Positions 1 through 10,652 are shown, counted from the first letter of the stretch. The stretch: 64,000 nucleotides of DNA from Candidatus Polarisedimenticolaceae bacterium (GCA_036275915.1 DASUCV010000009.1:62001-126000); one strand, 5' to 3'. The notes: generated from the letters alone by a model not told the origin. A program made the numbers and translations.

Positions 1-3078
<3,078 letters not shown>

Positions 3079-3174
3079 GTGGTTTTCTCCCGGCGGGTGG
3101 ACGGTCATTCTGTTTCCCGAGCGATCTGCTCGCCGGAAGATTCTGGACCAAAAGAGGCGAGAGGGAATGAGCCT

Positions 3175-3213
3175 GTCCCCATTTGCGGGGACGGTTCCTC
3201 CGTGACCGTCCCC
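3175..3213. repeat. REP-like double hairpin element
   Basis: Two overlapping inverted repeats sit between nifJ and the GcvH-like gene: GTCCCC/GGGGAC with a 6-base loop (3175-3192), and GGGGACGGT/ACCGTCCCC with a 9-base loop (3187-3213). The shared GGGGAC half gives alternative folds. A related phrase, ggttcctgtcccc, occurs at about 17603-17615 between two convergent genes, which suggests a dispersed extragenic palindrome rather than a gene-specific signal. No T-tract follows, so it is not a convincing intrinsic terminator, though it may attenuate read-through. Confidence 0.5.
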
Positions 3214-3240
3214 GGGGAAGAGCGCGGCGCGGGAGAAGGG

Positions 3241-3924
3241 TCAGGCCGCCCGGAGGAACTGCTCAGCGACCTCCCGCCAAGCCTCGGGAGAAAGGAGCGT
3301 CGCGGGAGTGCCCGTGAGCGCGCCGCCGTCGGCGGCCGTCAGGCCGAGCCGCGCTTCAAGGAGTCGCGAGAGACGGAGGCTCTCGCCGTTCAGCCACGCC
3401 TTCGCCTCGGGCCCCTCGTGGAGACCCTTGGCGGGAGGCGCGTCGCTCTCGACGCGGAGCATCCATCCACGATGGTAGGGTTCGCGCTCGAACAGCGACG
3501 GGTGGTCGGTCAGCGCTCGGTTGCGCTCGACGATGACGCCGGCGACCGGCGACGGGATCGCGACCAGGCGGTCGCCGCAGCGGACGGCCGCGATGAGATC
3601 CCCTTCGCGGAGACGCAGGCCGATCGGAGGCAGCGCGATGCTCGAGACGCCCGCCAGGACACGCCTGGCGACGTCATCGAGGCCGACCTTCACTTGCCTG
3701 CCCCACTGCCGCTTGACCCACGCGTGCGCCGCGGTGTAGGCGACCCCCGGCTTGTAGAAGACGCCGCCGGCGTCGACCGTGCCTCTGACGCGCGCGCGCA
3801 CCGAGACTACGCCCTGCGCCGCGAAGACGATCGCGGCGACGGGGACCGCGAACGCCGCGAAGAGAAGGACGAAGAGGAGGAGACGGATGCCGAGACCGGC
3901 GAAAAACACCATCACGCTTTCCAT
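3241..3924 (-). CDS. Membrane-anchored GcvH-like protein lacking the lipoyl lysine (copy 2)
   Basis: A 227-residue protein with one N-terminal membrane helix (about 5-35) followed by a glycine-cleavage-H-like fold. Family marks are the HAWVKRQ and VGLDDVARRVLAG segments and the hairpin IPSPVAGVIVERN, which aligns with YAPVSG(E)IVEVN of true GcvH. In GcvH the lipoylated lysine lies eight residues before the proline of that hairpin; here the aligned position is Asp, so it should not be lipoylated. I chose ATG 3924 because GGAGG lies 6 bases upstream; an ATG at 3912 in a TGATG overlap is the alternative. It overlaps the upstream paralogue by 13 bp, implying coupled translation. Role unknown; context suggests an extra-membrane subunit of the HybA/HybB-like complex. 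Confidence 0.8.
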   Translation of the reverse strand: MESVMVFFAGLGIRLLLFVLLFAAFAVPVAAIVFAAQGVVSVRARVRGTVDAGGVFYKPGVAYTAAHAWVKRQWGRQVKVGLDDVARRVLAGVSSIALPPIGLRLREGDLIAAVRCGDRLVAIPSPVAGVIVERNRALTDHPSLFEREPYHRGWMLRVESDAPPAKGLHEGPEAKAWLNGESLRLSRLLEARLGLTAADGGALTGTPATLLSPEAWREVAEQFLRAA

Positions 3925-4625
3925 GACACACCTCCTCCATCGGCGAAGAAGAACTCGCTCTTGATCCGCTCCCACGCCTCGGGCGGAAGCTCGGCGGCGA
4001 ACCCCGAGACGGGAAGTCCGCCGTCGGCCAGCGCCGGTCCGAGCGTCGGCGCCACGACCCCGCGCAGGCGCTCGGCGACGTCTTCCATGAACGCGCGCGC
4101 GGTCGAGCCCGTAAGGAGCTGGCGCCCGTTGGCGGCGAGACGCGGCGCGTGCACGCGGAGAAGCCATCCGTCGCCGTACGGATCGCTCTCGACGGCGTGA
4201 AGCCGCGCCGCCGGGTTGCGCGCGACGACGAGCCCGTCGACGGGAGAGACGACGGGAAGCGAGCCCGCGGCTCCGCGCAGCGTGATCGCCGGCTCGCCCT
4301 GGCGAATGGGCGTGCCGGCCGCCGGAAGGTCGACGTCGCCGATCGGGCCGATCACCGCTCGGGCGAAGTCGTCGACGCCGACGACGACCTCGCCGTCCGT
4401 CGCGGACCGCGCCCAGGCGTGGCCCGGATGCAGCGCGACGCCGTCGGGGACGTGAAACCAACCGGTCGGCACGCGCGCCGCCCGCCGCGCCGGCTGCGCC
4501 TCGAGGGCGGGACCGCGCGGCTCCGCGAAGCGCCAGAAGGGAACGAAGAGGACGAGGAAGCCGACCGCGAGCAGGTACTCGATGGTCTTGGCGGCTTGCA
4601 GCTCGGCGAGCATCCCGTTGTTCAT
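3912..4625 (-). CDS. Membrane-anchored GcvH-like protein lacking the lipoyl lysine (copy 1)
   Basis: A 237-residue protein with an N-terminal membrane helix (about 15-33, IEYLLAVGFLVLFVPFW) and a GcvH-like domain at about 65-150 (HPGHAWAR, VGVDDFARAVIG, VSPVDGLVVARN). The residue matching the lipoyl lysine is Ala, so the usual swinging arm is absent. The C-terminus ends with a PEAWERIKSEFF segment that matches the partner's PEAWREVAEQFL, so the two are paralogues from tandem duplication. GAGGTG precedes the ATG and only 3 bp separate it from the NrfD-like gene. GcvH-like proteins normally carry aminomethyl groups; that chemistry is unlikely here. Loss of lysine in both copies argues for a structural or docking role. 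Confidence 0.8.
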   Translation of the reverse strand: MNNGMLAELQAAKTIEYLLAVGFLVLFVPFWRFAEPRGPALEAQPARRAARVPTGWFHVPDGVALHPGHAWARSATDGEVVVGVDDFARAVIGPIGDVDLPAAGTPIRQGEPAITLRGAAGSLPVVSPVDGLVVARNPAARLHAVESDPYGDGWLLRVHAPRLAANGRQLLTGSTARAFMEDVAERLRGVVAPTLGPALADGGLPVSGFAAELPPEAWERIKSEFFFADGGGVSWKA

Positions 4626-4628
4626 CGC

Positions 4629-5819
4629 TCACCTCGCGTCGGCGCCTAGGATCGGCATCCGGTTGACGATCCACCGGAAGGTCATGACCCCGAGCGTGAC
4701 GATCGTGATCGACCCGATGACTTCCATGACGCTGGGCACGTACTGGAACGGCTGCTTCCAGTTGAAGGCGATGATCGAGACGTCGACGCGGTTCAGGACG
4801 ACCCCGAGGACGGCGAGCACCGCGGCGATCCGGACGGCCTTCACGTTCCGCGTGCGCGAGCCGTACGCGAACATCAGGGAAGGGACGAGGAAGAGCCCGC
4901 CGACCTCGACGAGCCACAGCGCTCCCCAGCCGGTCGCGAGCATCGCCCACGTCCCGCTCTCGGCGAGACCCTGCAGGCGGAGGAAGACGTACGCAAAGAG
5001 GACGATCGCCGCCGCGCGCCCGAGCGTCAGCGCGATCCGGTCGACGTCGACGGGGCGTCCTGATCCCGCCCGGTCGTGGAAGATCTTGTGCGAGACGCCG
5101 CTCTCGAAGATGACCATCGCGAGACCCGCCGCGATCGAGGAGACGAAGAAGAAGACCGGGATGTACGGTGAGTACCAGAGCGGGTGGATCTTGCCGGGAG
5201 CCATGAGGAAGAGGGCGCCGAGCGACGACTGATGCAGCGTCGACAGGACGATCCCGAGCACGATCGCGCCGAGCTCGATCCGATGGAGCGCCCGGAGCGG
5301 CACCTTCCAGCCCATCCATTCGAAGAACGCAGGGAGGAACTCGAGTGCCAGGACCGTCGTGTAGAGGGCGACGCACCAGCCGACCTCGAACATCACGGAG
5401 GTCGTGCCCCACGAGTAGACGATCGGATAGGGGATCCGCCACGGCTGGCCGAGATCGCAGAGGAGGCCGATCACGGCGAACACGTAGCCCAGGAACCCGG
5501 TCAGGATCGCCGCGCGGACGACCGGCTTGAGCTCTCGGAAGCCGAACATGTAGACCGCCGCGGCCAAGGTGTAGCCGCCCGCCGCGAGTGCGACCCCGCA
5601 GAGCATGTCGAAGCCGATCCAGAGTCCCCACGGCGTCGCCTGCGAGAGGTGGGTCGCCGCCCCGAGCCCGAAGGCGAAGCGGTAGACGATCACCGGGATC
5701 CCGATCGCCAGGATCAGCGCGAACGTCAGGTCGACGGCGTTCAGGTGCCGCCGCGCGTACGCCTTCCACCCCGTTCCGAGGAAGAGACGTCCCGCGAGGG
5801 TCGTCGTGGCCTCATTCAT
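4629..5819 (-). CDS. NrfD/HybB-family integral membrane quinone-interacting subunit
   Basis: A 396-residue polytopic membrane protein with about ten hydrophobic segments. It resembles HybB, the cytochrome-less membrane subunit of hydrogenase-2, and the wider NrfD/PsrC family, which passes electrons between a membrane quinone and a periplasmic Fe-S partner. Visible family features are the early TPWGLWIGFDM segment and the GxPWRIPYPIVYSWGTTS loop. It overlaps the HybA-like gene by 8 bp, the usual pairing for these two subunits. No hydrogenase large or small subunit is present, so the electron donor or acceptor differs from hydrogenase-2. Confidence 0.88.
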   Translation of the reverse strand: MNEATTTLAGRLFLGTGWKAYARRHLNAVDLTFALILAIGIPVIVYRFAFGLGAATHLSQATPWGLWIGFDMLCGVALAAGGYTLAAAVYMFGFRELKPVVRAAILTGFLGYVFAVIGLLCDLGQPWRIPYPIVYSWGTTSVMFEVGWCVALYTTVLALEFLPAFFEWMGWKVPLRALHRIELGAIVLGIVLSTLHQSSLGALFLMAPGKIHPLWYSPYIPVFFFVSSIAAGLAMVIFESGVSHKIFHDRAGSGRPVDVDRIALTLGRAAAIVLFAYVFLRLQGLAESGTWAMLATGWGALWLVEVGGLFLVPSLMFAYGSRTRNVKAVRIAAVLAVLGVVLNRVDVSIIAFNWKQPFQYVPSVMEVIGSITIVTLGVMTFRWIVNRMPILGADAR

Positions 5820-6681
5820 GGTCGTTCTCCTCGTCGCGGCGCCGGCTGGCGGTGTAGAGGCCCATGAGGAGCGGGGGCCAGAGGGTGATCACGAACGGGA
5901 CCGCGCCGAGCGCGCCCCGCGTCTTGTCGAAGCGCGTTTCGTCGCCGACGTCCCTCGGGAGGCCGAAGTCCGAGAGCGGCCGGTCGGCGATATACATCCA
6001 CGACGTGCCGCCGGCGTCGTGCTCGCCGAAGATCTCCGGAACGTACGTCGAGCCGGGCGCGTAGATCCGGCGCTTCGCCTCGGCGAGCAGCTCGCTGCGC
6101 TTGCCGAAGGTGAGCGCCTCCGCGGGGCAGTTCTCGACGCAGGCGGGCTTCCCGCCCTTGGCCAGCCGGGTGGCGCACATCGTGCACTTCCTCACGTAGG
6201 GAATCGCGCGGTCGTACTGGTACTTCGGCACGTCGAACGGGCAGGCGACCATGCAGTACCGGCACCCGATGCAGCGGTCCTCGTGGTACACGACGGGGCC
6301 GGCTTCCGTCTTGTCGAGGGCCTTCACCGGACACGCCGACGCGCACGCCGGGACGAGGCAATGGAGGCACTGCGATTTCGCATAGCGGTCCTCTCCCCCG
6401 CCCTGCGCCTTGTTGACGACAGTGAACTGGCCGGGGGACGTCGTGCGGTGCGTCGCGAAGATCGCGTCGTCGCCCATCGCCTCGGGCGCGGCGAGGCCGT
6501 TGGCCTCGGCGCACGCCGCTTCGCAGGTGCGGCAACCCAGGCACTTCGTCGTGTCGACGAGAACGCCGGCCCCGTCGGGCACGGGAGCCGTCTCGCGCGC
6601 GGACGCCGGCAGAGCGCTCGCGGCGCCTGCCGCGCCGATCGCGGCGCAGCTCTTGAGGAACGTCCTGCGGGCGATGCGCAT
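5812..6681 (-). CDS. HybA-like periplasmic 4Fe-4S ferredoxin subunit with Tat signal and C-terminal anchor
   Basis: A 289-residue protein. It begins with a twin-arginine signal (RRTFLKS, residues 5-11) and so folds before export. Four cysteine clusters follow: CLGCRTCEAAC; CLHCLVPACASACP; CIGCRYCMVACP; and a split fourth one, CTMC...CVENCP. This is the pattern of four 4Fe-4S centres seen in HybA and related electron-wire subunits. A C-terminal hydrophobic stretch (about 255-275, VPFVITLWPPLLMGLY) should anchor it beside the NrfD/HybB subunit, whose gene overlaps the end. Role by family: transfer of electrons between the membrane quinone site and a periplasmic partner. Confidence 0.9.
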   Translation of the reverse strand: MRIARRTFLKSCAAIGAAGAASALPASARETAPVPDGAGVLVDTTKCLGCRTCEAACAEANGLAAPEAMGDDAIFATHRTTSPGQFTVVNKAQGGGEDRYAKSQCLHCLVPACASACPVKALDKTEAGPVVYHEDRCIGCRYCMVACPFDVPKYQYDRAIPYVRKCTMCATRLAKGGKPACVENCPAEALTFGKRSELLAEAKRRIYAPGSTYVPEIFGEHDAGGTSWMYIADRPLSDFGLPRDVGDETRFDKTRGALGAVPFVITLWPPLLMGLYTASRRRDEENDHE

Positions 6682-6685
6682 CGCC

Positions 6686-6772
6686 TCACCTCACCCGCGC
6701 GGGGCGCGTCGCCCACCAGCAGAAGGCGACGAGGACGAGTCCCATCCACCAGAATGCGGCTGCGAGGATCAT
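6686..6772 (-). CDS. 28-residue single-span membrane peptide
   Basis: A very short gene (MILAAAFWWMGLVLVAFCWW, then a basic tail ATRPARVR). It is one Trp-rich transmembrane helix followed by a cytoplasmic-type positive tail. Support for it being real: GGAGG lies 7 bases upstream, its ATG overlaps the preceding stop as ATGA (6769-6772), and only 4 bp separate it from the HybA-like gene. Small single-helix subunits stabilise many respiratory complexes, so an accessory subunit of this complex is plausible. No family recognised. Confidence 0.65.
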   Translation of the reverse strand: MILAAAFWWMGLVLVAFCWWATRPARVR

Positions 6773-6975
6773 GGCCTGGCCTCCGTTTCTCGAACCGACG
6801 CGAGACGCGCGATCTCCCGGTACAGCGGGCACGACGCGTAGTCCGACGACGAGCACGGACCGAGCGAGACGACCTGATTGCGCGGGAGGAGCTTGTGCTG
6901 AGGGCAAGCGTCGCAGTACAGCATCACGACTTCCCTCAGGAAGGGGCAGGGCGTCTGATCGTTCGTGAGCTTCAT
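6769..6975 (-). CDS. Small cysteine-rich protein, first gene of the redox operon
   Basis: A 68-residue soluble protein with five cysteines at 10, 21, 24, 41 and 49 (TPCPF, YCDACP, GPCSS, ASCPLY). The CxxC at 21-24 and spaced outer cysteines suggest a zinc or Fe-S site; I do not recognise the family. The ATG at 6975 lacks a Shine-Dalgarno sequence and lies only about 5 bases after the start predicted from the sigma-54 element, so translation may be nearly leaderless. Its stop overlaps the next start. As the promoter-proximal gene it could be a subunit, an assembly factor or a redox-responsive regulator of the complex. Confidence 0.7.
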   Translation of the reverse strand: MKLTNDQTPCPFLREVVMLYCDACPQHKLLPRNQVVSLGPCSSSDYASCPLYREIARLASVRETEARP

Positions 6976-6990
6976 GGCGACCGTTCGTAC

Positions 6991-7006
6991 TGCGATTCGC
7001 GTGCCG
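6991..7006 (-). promoter_or_regulatory. Candidate sigma-54 promoter of the redox operon
   Basis: Read on the minus strand this is CGGCACGCGAATCGCA. It matches TGGCACG-N4-TTGCA at all but two positions and keeps exactly 10 bases between the -24 GG (7005-7004) and -12 GC (6993-6992). Transcription would start near 6980. A sigma-54 activator gene lies directly upstream, which supports the call. Confidence 0.55.
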
Positions 7007-7127
7007 GCGGAAAGCGCGCCGCGGCGTCGCGCAATGACGAGGTTCTCGACGTGCGGGGTGTGAACGCGCGGTGTCGCGGCGCGTGAAGTCGCGGTGCGGA
7101 CAGCGGTTACGGGCGCTGGTGGAAAAT

Positions 7128-7142
7128 GCGACGGACCGTCGC
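7128..7142. promoter_or_regulatory. Palindrome, possible activator-binding site (UAS)
   Basis: GCGACGG-A-CCGTCGC is a perfect inverted repeat just past the 3' end of the NtrC-type gene, about 150 bp upstream of the predicted sigma-54 start near 6980. That is the normal position for an enhancer bound by such an activator. A 23-bp-spaced direct repeat GTGAAnnCGCGGTG (7060-7073 and 7083-7096) lies between it and the promoter. Binding is inferred from position only. Confidence 0.4.
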
Positions 7143-7147
7143 GATCT

Positions 7148-8521
7148 TCAACGGCGGGCGATCGGCTCCGGGTCGTCCTCCCGCCTGAGGTCGTACTTGC
7201 GGATCTTCGCGTAGAGCGTCGCGCGATCGATGTCGAGGACGCGCGCCGCCTGCGAGACGTTGCCGCCGGTCTGGCGGAGCATCGCGGCGATGTGACGCCG
7301 CTCGACATCCTCCAGGGACAGCGGCTTCCCAGTCCCCTCTCCGGCGTCGAACGGGCCCAGATGCTCGGGCCTCAAGACCGTTCCCGACGCGAGCACGATC
7401 GCACGCTCGAGGACGTTGCGGAGCTCGCGCACGTTCCCCGGCCAGTCGTGCGCGAGGAGGTGGGACATCGCCTCCTCCGAGACCCCCTCGACCGCCTTCC
7501 CGGTCTCGATCGCCAGGTGCTCGACGAGGTGGGCGACGAGGAGCGGGATGTCCTCCTTCCGCTCGCGCAGGGGCGGGAGGGTCAGCGGGATGACGTTCAA
7601 TCGGTAGTAGAGGTCCTGGCGGAAGGCTCCGTCGCGGATCGCGCGGGGGAGGTCGCGGTTCGTCGCCGCAACGACGCGCACGTCGACCGGAATGGCGACG
7701 GTGCCGCCGACCCGCGTGATCTTGCGCTCCTCGAGGACGCGCAGGAGATCGATCTGGAGCTTCGGGCCGATGTCGCCGATCTCGTCGAGGAAGAGCGTGC
7801 CCCCGCCGGCCGCCTCGAACTTCCCCTGGTGGCGGTCGACGGCACCGGTGAACGCACCTCGCTCGTGACCGAACAGCTCGGACTCGAGGAGCGTCTCGGT
7901 GAGCGCGGCGCACGAGACGGCGACGAACGGCTTGGCCGCGCGCAGGCTCTCGGCGTGGATCGCGCGGGCGAGGAGGTCCTTCCCGGTGCCGCTCTCGCCG
8001 AGGATGAGGACGGTCGAGCCGCTCTTCGCCGCGGCCCGCGCCAGCTCAAAGACCGCCTGCATCGCCGGCGATTTGCTCACGAGGTCACGGAAGGTGTAGC
8101 CGCGCTTCAAGACCTTCCGGAGGATGAGGTTCTCCCGCCGGAGCGACTGCTGCGCGACGATCTTTTCGACCATGAGCGAGAGCTCCTCGGGGTCGAACGG
8201 CTTCATGAGGTAGTCGTAGGCGCCCAGCTTCATCGCGCGTACCGCGGTGTCGACGGTGGCGTACGCGGTCATGATCACGGCCGCGGCGGCGGGACGGATC
8301 GTGCGCGCCTCTTCGAGGACCTGGAGTCCGTCCATCGGTGTCATCTTCAGGTCGAGGAGGATCACCGACCACGAGTCCTCGCCGCGGAGCATCGCGAGCG
8401 CGGTGGGCCCGTCGGCCGCCGCCGCGACGGTGTAGCCGTCCTTTCTGAGCCAGCTCGTGAGCGACTCGCGGACGATCTCCTCGTCGTCGACGACCAGGAT
8501 TCGAACGGCTTTCCGGCTCAT
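7148..8521 (-). CDS. NtrC-family sigma-54-dependent response regulator
   Basis: A 457-residue regulator. Receiver domain 5-120 with phosphoacceptor Asp57 in VILLDLKM and switch lysine in LMKPFD. AAA+ domain about 145-385 with Walker A GESGTGKD (175-182), the sigma-54 contact loop GAFTGA (222-227) and Walker B GGTLFLDEIGD. C-terminal Fis-type helix-turn-helix (LEDVERRHI ... NVSQAARVLDIDRATLYAKI). It activates RNA polymerase carrying sigma-54 once phosphorylated. It is last in the operon with the sensor kinase and the archaemetzincin gene (4 bp upstream). The nearest sigma-54 promoter is directly downstream at 6991-7006, so the membrane redox operon is its probable target. Confidence 0.93.
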   Translation of the reverse strand: MSRKAVRILVVDDEEIVRESLTSWLRKDGYTVAAAADGPTALAMLRGEDSWSVILLDLKMTPMDGLQVLEEARTIRPAAAAVIMTAYATVDTAVRAMKLGAYDYLMKPFDPEELSLMVEKIVAQQSLRRENLILRKVLKRGYTFRDLVSKSPAMQAVFELARAAAKSGSTVLILGESGTGKDLLARAIHAESLRAAKPFVAVSCAALTETLLESELFGHERGAFTGAVDRHQGKFEAAGGGTLFLDEIGDIGPKLQIDLLRVLEERKITRVGGTVAIPVDVRVVAATNRDLPRAIRDGAFRQDLYYRLNVIPLTLPPLRERKEDIPLLVAHLVEHLAIETGKAVEGVSEEAMSHLLAHDWPGNVRELRNVLERAIVLASGTVLRPEHLGPFDAGEGTGKPLSLEDVERRHIAAMLRQTGGNVSQAARVLDIDRATLYAKIRKYDLRREDDPEPIARR

Positions 8522-8525
8522 GCCA

Positions 8526-9053
8526 TCACCTCCCGTGGCGGCGCGACTCGTCGTAGAGCAGTCGGCAGTCCCGGCAGAACGTCTCGCCCTTGACGTCGAT
8601 CTCCCGGACGCCCGGCGAGCGCGCCATCACGCACCCCGGGCTCCCGCAGTGCACGAGACCGTAGACGTGTCCCAGCTCGTGCAGCGACTCCTTCCGCAGG
8701 CGCTCCGCGAGACGTCCCGGCTCCCGCGCCGCGAGGCGCGCCGTCGAGACGACCGCCGCGCGGCCCGCCAGCTGCGCCTCGCCGAAGACGAAGGTCAGGA
8801 TCGGAATGAAGAGATCGACGTCGGTGATCCCGATCACCTTGGCCGCCTCGGGATGCCTGGTCCCGAGCCACTCGAGGATCGCCCCCGAGTCGTACTGGCC
8901 GCGTCGCGGATCGCGCGCCACGCGGGGACGCTCCGGCTCGAAGCCGAGACGGACGCGCTGACGCAGCTCCAGATGGAGGTGCCGGACGAGCGGATCGCAG
9001 AGACCCGGCCCGGGGTCGCCCTCCCCGATCCAGCAGGCGACGACGCCGTCCAT
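8526..9053 (-). CDS. amzA: Archaemetzincin-type zinc metalloprotease
   Basis: A 175-residue protein carrying the full archaemetzincin signature: HELGHVYGLVH (125-135, three zinc-binding histidines and catalytic Glu126), then C136, C141, M143 (the Met-turn) and the distal pair C160-x2-C163, which bind a second structural zinc. The length fits the family (about 160-200). Substrates of bacterial members are unknown. It sits between the sensor kinase (3 bp upstream) and the response regulator (4 bp downstream), so all three should be made together. That placement is unusual for the family and suggests proteolysis linked to this signalling pathway. Confidence 0.93.
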   Translation of the reverse strand: MDGVVACWIGEGDPGPGLCDPLVRHLHLELRQRVRLGFEPERPRVARDPRRGQYDSGAILEWLGTRHPEAAKVIGITDVDLFIPILTFVFGEAQLAGRAAVVSTARLAAREPGRLAERLRKESLHELGHVYGLVHCGSPGCVMARSPGVREIDVKGETFCRDCRLLYDESRRHGR

Positions 9054-9056
9054 CGC

Positions 9057-10652
9057 TCACGCCACCCGCGCTCCGACGGGGACGAGGGGCAGGCGGATGC
9101 GCACCGTCGTTCCCAGACCGGGCTTGCTCGCGATCTCGAACTGGCCGCCGAGGTTCTCCACGATCCCGTAGACGACCGAGAGGCCGAGACCCGTCCCCTT
9201 CTCCTTCGTCGTGAAGAACGGATCGAAGATCCTGTCGAGATGCTCGGCGTCGATGCCGCTTCCTTGATCCGAGATCACGACGACCGCGTCGCGACCGTCC
9301 GGATCGCCCTCGGGCCGGATCCGGATGACGCCGCCTTTCGACGAGGCCTCGATCGCGTTGACGAGGACGTTGACGAACGCCTGGCGCAAGCGGCCGAAAT
9401 CCGCCTTCACGATCGGGTGCGGCTCGAACGCGAAGTCGATCGTCAGGCCCTGCATCTCGGCCTGGTGCGTCACCAGGTGCACCGATTCTTCCAGGACGGC
9501 GCGGACGTCGATCTCGCGGAGGTCGAGCGGGCGCTGGCGCGCGAAGTCGAGGAGGTTGCGCACGATCGCGCTGCAGCGCTCGGTCTCGCGCTGGACGAGC
9601 CTCAGACGGGCGAGCGCCTCGCCGCGTGTCTGCTGATCGATCGTCTCCTGGTCGAGATCGCGGACGAGCAGCTTCGAGAACGTCAGGATGCCGGCGAGCG
9701 GGTTGTTGATCTCGTGGGCGATCGACGCCGATAGCTTGCCGAGCGACGCGAGCTTCTCTCCTTGAAGGAGCTGGGCGTGGGCCTGTTTGAGCGCCGCCGT
9801 GCGCTCCTCGACCTGGCGCTCGAGCCCGCCCAGCAGGCCGTCGATCTCGGCACGGGCGTCCCGCAGCGAGAGGCGCATCCCGTCGAACGACGTGGCGAGC
9901 GCTCCCAGCTCGTCGTCGGTGCGCGGGTGGACCGGTTTGTCGAGGTTGCCGCTCCCGATCTCCTGCGTCGCGCGCACGAGCGCCTTCACCGGCTTCACGA
10001 TGAAGCGCCGGCTCACCTGCAGGATCACGCCGACGAGGAGGAACGTCAGCAAGATCCCGACGCCGAGCGTCTTGAAGCGGAGCGCGGCGATCTCCTCGTC
10101 CATGCCGCGGAGCGAGACGCCGAGGTCCACGATCCCGAGGATCGGCTGCTCGGCCGTCGTCGCATGACAGGCCTGACCGGCGCAGGCGGGCTCGTTCCTG
10201 ATCGGCGTCATGAAGCCGAGGACGCGGTGGTCGCCCGAGCGCACGATGCGCGCCCGCGCCGCCTCGTCGAGCGCCGCGAGCGGCTTCGGCCCGGCGTGGC
10301 ACGAGGCGCAGAAGTCGGTCGCTCGAGGGAGCGTCGTTCCGATCTCCGCGGGGTCGGTCGAGAAGGTGATCCGCCCTTCCTTATTGATGAGGCGCACCTT
10401 GTCGATGCGGGGCAGGCCGCCGATCTCGCGGATGACCTGGTACGCCTCGTCCTTCCGCGCCCGCAGCATCTGGTCGTGCGTCGCGCGGGTGATGCTGTCG
10501 CCGAAGAGCGCGGCGCCGTCGATCGCCTGCGCGATGAGGTGGCGCTCCTGCTCTCTCACTCCCAAGACGACCGCGATCGAGATGGCGCCGAACGTCGTCG
10601 CTGCGACGAGCGCCGTCAGACGCGTTCCGATGCGGCGGTGCCATGGGACCAT
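9057..10652 (-). CDS. Sensor histidine kinase with periplasmic c-type heme motifs
   Basis: A 531-residue membrane kinase. Membrane helix 1 at about 12-31 and helix 2 at about 194-214 flank a periplasmic sensor of about 160 residues. The sensor holds CASCH (115-119, a classic CxxCH heme attachment site) and CAGQACH (157-163, CxxxxCH spacing). HAMP follows at about 215-268, then a coiled coil, HisKA with His313 in AHEINNPLAG, and HATPase (NVLVNAIEAS, DQGSGI, GTGLGLSVVYG). Covalent heme would let it sense redox state or a gas such as oxygen or NO. It is first in the operon with amzA and the NtrC-type regulator, its likely partner. CxxxxCH is a less common heme motif, so the second site is less certain. 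Confidence 0.92.
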   Translation of the reverse strand: MVPWHRRIGTRLTALVAATTFGAISIAVVLGVREQERHLIAQAIDGAALFGDSITRATHDQMLRARKDEAYQVIREIGGLPRIDKVRLINKEGRITFSTDPAEIGTTLPRATDFCASCHAGPKPLAALDEAARARIVRSGDHRVLGFMTPIRNEPACAGQACHATTAEQPILGIVDLGVSLRGMDEEIAALRFKTLGVGILLTFLLVGVILQVSRRFIVKPVKALVRATQEIGSGNLDKPVHPRTDDELGALATSFDGMRLSLRDARAEIDGLLGGLERQVEERTAALKQAHAQLLQGEKLASLGKLSASIAHEINNPLAGILTFSKLLVRDLDQETIDQQTRGEALARLRLVQRETERCSAIVRNLLDFARQRPLDLREIDVRAVLEESVHLVTHQAEMQGLTIDFAFEPHPIVKADFGRLRQAFVNVLVNAIEASSKGGVIRIRPEGDPDGRDAVVVISDQGSGIDAEHLDRIFDPFFTTKEKGTGLGLSVVYGIVENLGGQFEIASKPGLGTTVRIRLPLVPVGARVA

